Positions 62,405-64,000 of a DNA stretch of 64,000 nt are shown here, piece after piece. The notes beneath the pieces were generated by a model. It saw only the letters and a program-made list of their open reading frames with translations. It was not told the DNA's origin and ran no database searches. Where the stretch lies: contig JARKIF010000009.1 in assembly GCA_029378245.1 (NCBI GenBank), forward strand, positions 1,302,001-1,366,000, given 5' to 3'. Source of the stretch: Roridomyces roridus (lineage: Eukaryota > Basidiomycota > Agaricomycetes > Agaricales > Mycenaceae). The translations under genes were made by a program, and so were the position numbers. How positions within the stretch are numbered: position 1 is the first letter of the stretch; each line of letters begins with the position of its first letter.

Positions 62405-64000
62405 TCATTTCGAGAGATGTCTGCCATCCCGTTCTTCAACGACGATGCCATCGGTGAGACCAGCACCATGCCAATCGCTTGCCCCGCCGTCGGGGAGTTC
62501 CAGAGAGGTCCTGATGCTGCTGGGCACATCGGGGTAACTCAGTCTTCCCCGCATGTAAGCAGCTGGAGTGGGTGTTATGAGGGATTCCCCACTCCAGGAC
62601 GAGACTGAATCTCGGAGCGCTCTCGACTCACTGAAAGGATCGTTGGCATCATGCTGTGTCCTCCCTTGAGATCCAGGATAAGTCCGCCGAGAATAGGCGT
62701 TCCGATTCACTGGCGAATCGGCCCATGCCGAACGGTGCTGTAATAGGGCTTCCTTCTCGTGGCGACGAACTACCCGCCCAAAACTGTGGATGGCCAGTAG
62801 CGAGATCATGGCCCCTGCAAAGAGTAAGTGCACTGAACCAAATAGTCAAGTGGCAAACCTCACAGTTTGCGCCTAGCCAACCAAACACGTCGAGACTATT
62901 TTCAAAATTCACTCCAAAAACGAGGGAAAGGGCAAGGACGACCATGGTTCCGGTGATGGTCGTCGTGTAACATAACTATTCAATTAGCACAACCCAATAC
63001 AGAATAAAAAGAGAACAAGGACCAACCTCGTCCTTCATGACCTTATGGAACAATTCCATTGGTGGAATAAACCATGAGAGAGATGGGGTGGGGGTGTGGG
63101 ACCGAGCGCCGGGCTCGACTAAGGAGTGTAATGGTTGCTGGAGGGCAAGGTCTGGAGTCGTGTCAATCCGCAGGCTAGGCACTGTGGCCTTCTCTTCGGG
63201 AGGAGGGGACACATCGACAGTCGGAAGATCCACAGGCTCGCCGCGGAGGCCAAGCAAGTGCCTCCACCAGCTCTGCGGCGTCTGTTTATGGGATCCCGAG
63301 TCGGGGAAGTCGGATAACGATACACGAAGTGACAACCGTCCGCGAGCTGCTGGGGAGGAGCGCGATTTCCAGACGGCGTACAAGACTGGAAAATAAGAGT
63401 CAGACATCGGGTGGGGACGCCAGAAAAACGTTCGTACAGCAACAACAAAGAAACAGAGCATGACCCAATTGTATCAATACATAAAGTCTCGCGAATTCCG
63501 GGTTTATGGACAAGGTCAGACAGCCCCCTTGGGTATGTCAGTAATGATAGTTGCGGTGGTTTCTTGGCGTACCGGAAAGCCTGCGCACTCCACGGGTGTT
63601 GATCACTTGCAAGGCAAGTAACACTGAGGAAGCGCAGAAGAAAGCAGCCAAGAACAGTAGAACCACGCGGGAACTATCCAGGCAGCGGTAGGCTTTCAAG
63701 CCAAGCACTCCCGTCATCTACCCGAGTGTGAGCTTCCATCGAGATATGGTGATGAGACGCCGTACGAGCAAGGCCACGGAAACGCCGGCGGTGACAGAAG
63801 CCACGGAGACGGCCCTGTATGGAATAAATCATAGGCGATGTTATATAGTGAACGACATACGCGGTGCAGTCCAAATGGACAGTGAAGTAGGACGCAAGCA
63901 ATGGCACCATACCCATCTGAGAAGAATTAGGACAAGTCCACGATCCAGACTCGAGGAGAAATCAACGAACAGAAAGTAGTTGACTAGACAACAAGAGATA
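62405..64000 (-). CDS. Multi-pass membrane protein, unknown function (5' end outside window)
   Basis: A minus-strand gene entering from the right edge. Exons visible in order: MGMVPLLASYFTVHLDCTAY-type span, AVSVASVTAGVSVALLVRRL, RCLDSSRVVLLFLAAFFCAS-SVLLALQVINTRGV, a span near MLCFFVVAVRTFFW, a long cytosolic loop (SPAARGRLSLRVSLSDFPDS, GLRGEPVDLPTVDVSPPPEE), the span ITGTMVVLALSLVFGVNFEN, and a last span (LLFAGAMISLLAIHSFGRVV) before a basic tail ending RDGRHLSK* (62405). At least five or six helices are likely. It resembles seven-helix proteins expanded in Agaricomycetes, but I cannot name a family. Confidence 0.55.

Noticed and set aside
1..64000. Biosynthetic gene cluster, CRISPR array, operon or toxin system
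   Set aside because: Genes are mostly housekeeping; no core biosynthetic enzyme, no spaced direct repeats, no toxin-like family was found.

Overview
This is a gene-dense fungal nuclear sequence, almost certainly from a basidiomycete of the Agaricomycetes. About 38 protein genes occupy roughly 57 kb outside the transposon. Nearly all are split by very short introns (about 45-60 nt, GT...CTAAC...AG). The families present (Urb2/Npa2, Utp4, Sgf11, Rpc37, Vma5, Tim10, a single-domain MYND protein, a BIM1-like copper protein, a Zn2Cys6 regulator) are typical of filamentous basidiomycetes. No rRNA, tRNA, CRISPR or bacterial-type feature was found.

Layout. 1-6.8 kb: WDR70 (partial), a Dcg1-type racemase, an RWD-RBR ubiquitin ligase and a multi-KH RNA-binding protein. 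6.9-13.3 kb: Vma5, then several sulfur, metal or mitochondrial genes (Tum1-type sulfurtransferase, BIM1-like copper protein, Rdl2-type rhodanese, frataxin, a small mitochondrial-type protein). 13.6-26 kb: a Ser-rich protein, a Zn2Cys6 regulator, an NCS1 permease, Urb2 and threonine aldolase. 26-34.4 kb: small zinc protein, Tim10, Utp4, Mpv17-family protein, secreted peptide, peptidyl-tRNA hydrolase 2 (first copy), a TMEM33/Pom33 protein and a small membrane protein. 34.5-43.7 kb: CBS-PB1 protein, Sgf11, an MFS carrier, a second Pth2 and a UPF0658 membrane protein. 44-52.7 kb: a disordered conserved protein, TRAPPC2/Trs20, Bet1, the SUMO protease Ulp1 and two unknown proteins. 53.3-58.1 kb: an intact, young Ty1/copia retrotransposon on the minus strand, lying beside a decayed older copia Gag (58.1-60.2 kb). 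60.4-64 kb: MYND-finger protein, Rpc37/RPC5 and a partial membrane protein.

Themes. At least eleven neighbouring genes form head-to-head pairs, ten of them with only 36-205 bp between start codons, including two ER-Golgi trafficking genes (TRAPPC2 and BET1). Four genes need microexons of 6-15 nt to restore conserved motifs. The two Pth2 paralogs share a 6-nt microexon at the same codon position. Several housekeeping genes (Utp4, CBS-PB1, RBR ligase, Bet1, racemase, one unknown) are broken by single-base indels, many of them in homopolymers. This looks more like residual long-read assembly error than gene death, so protein models here should be checked against RNA or short reads.
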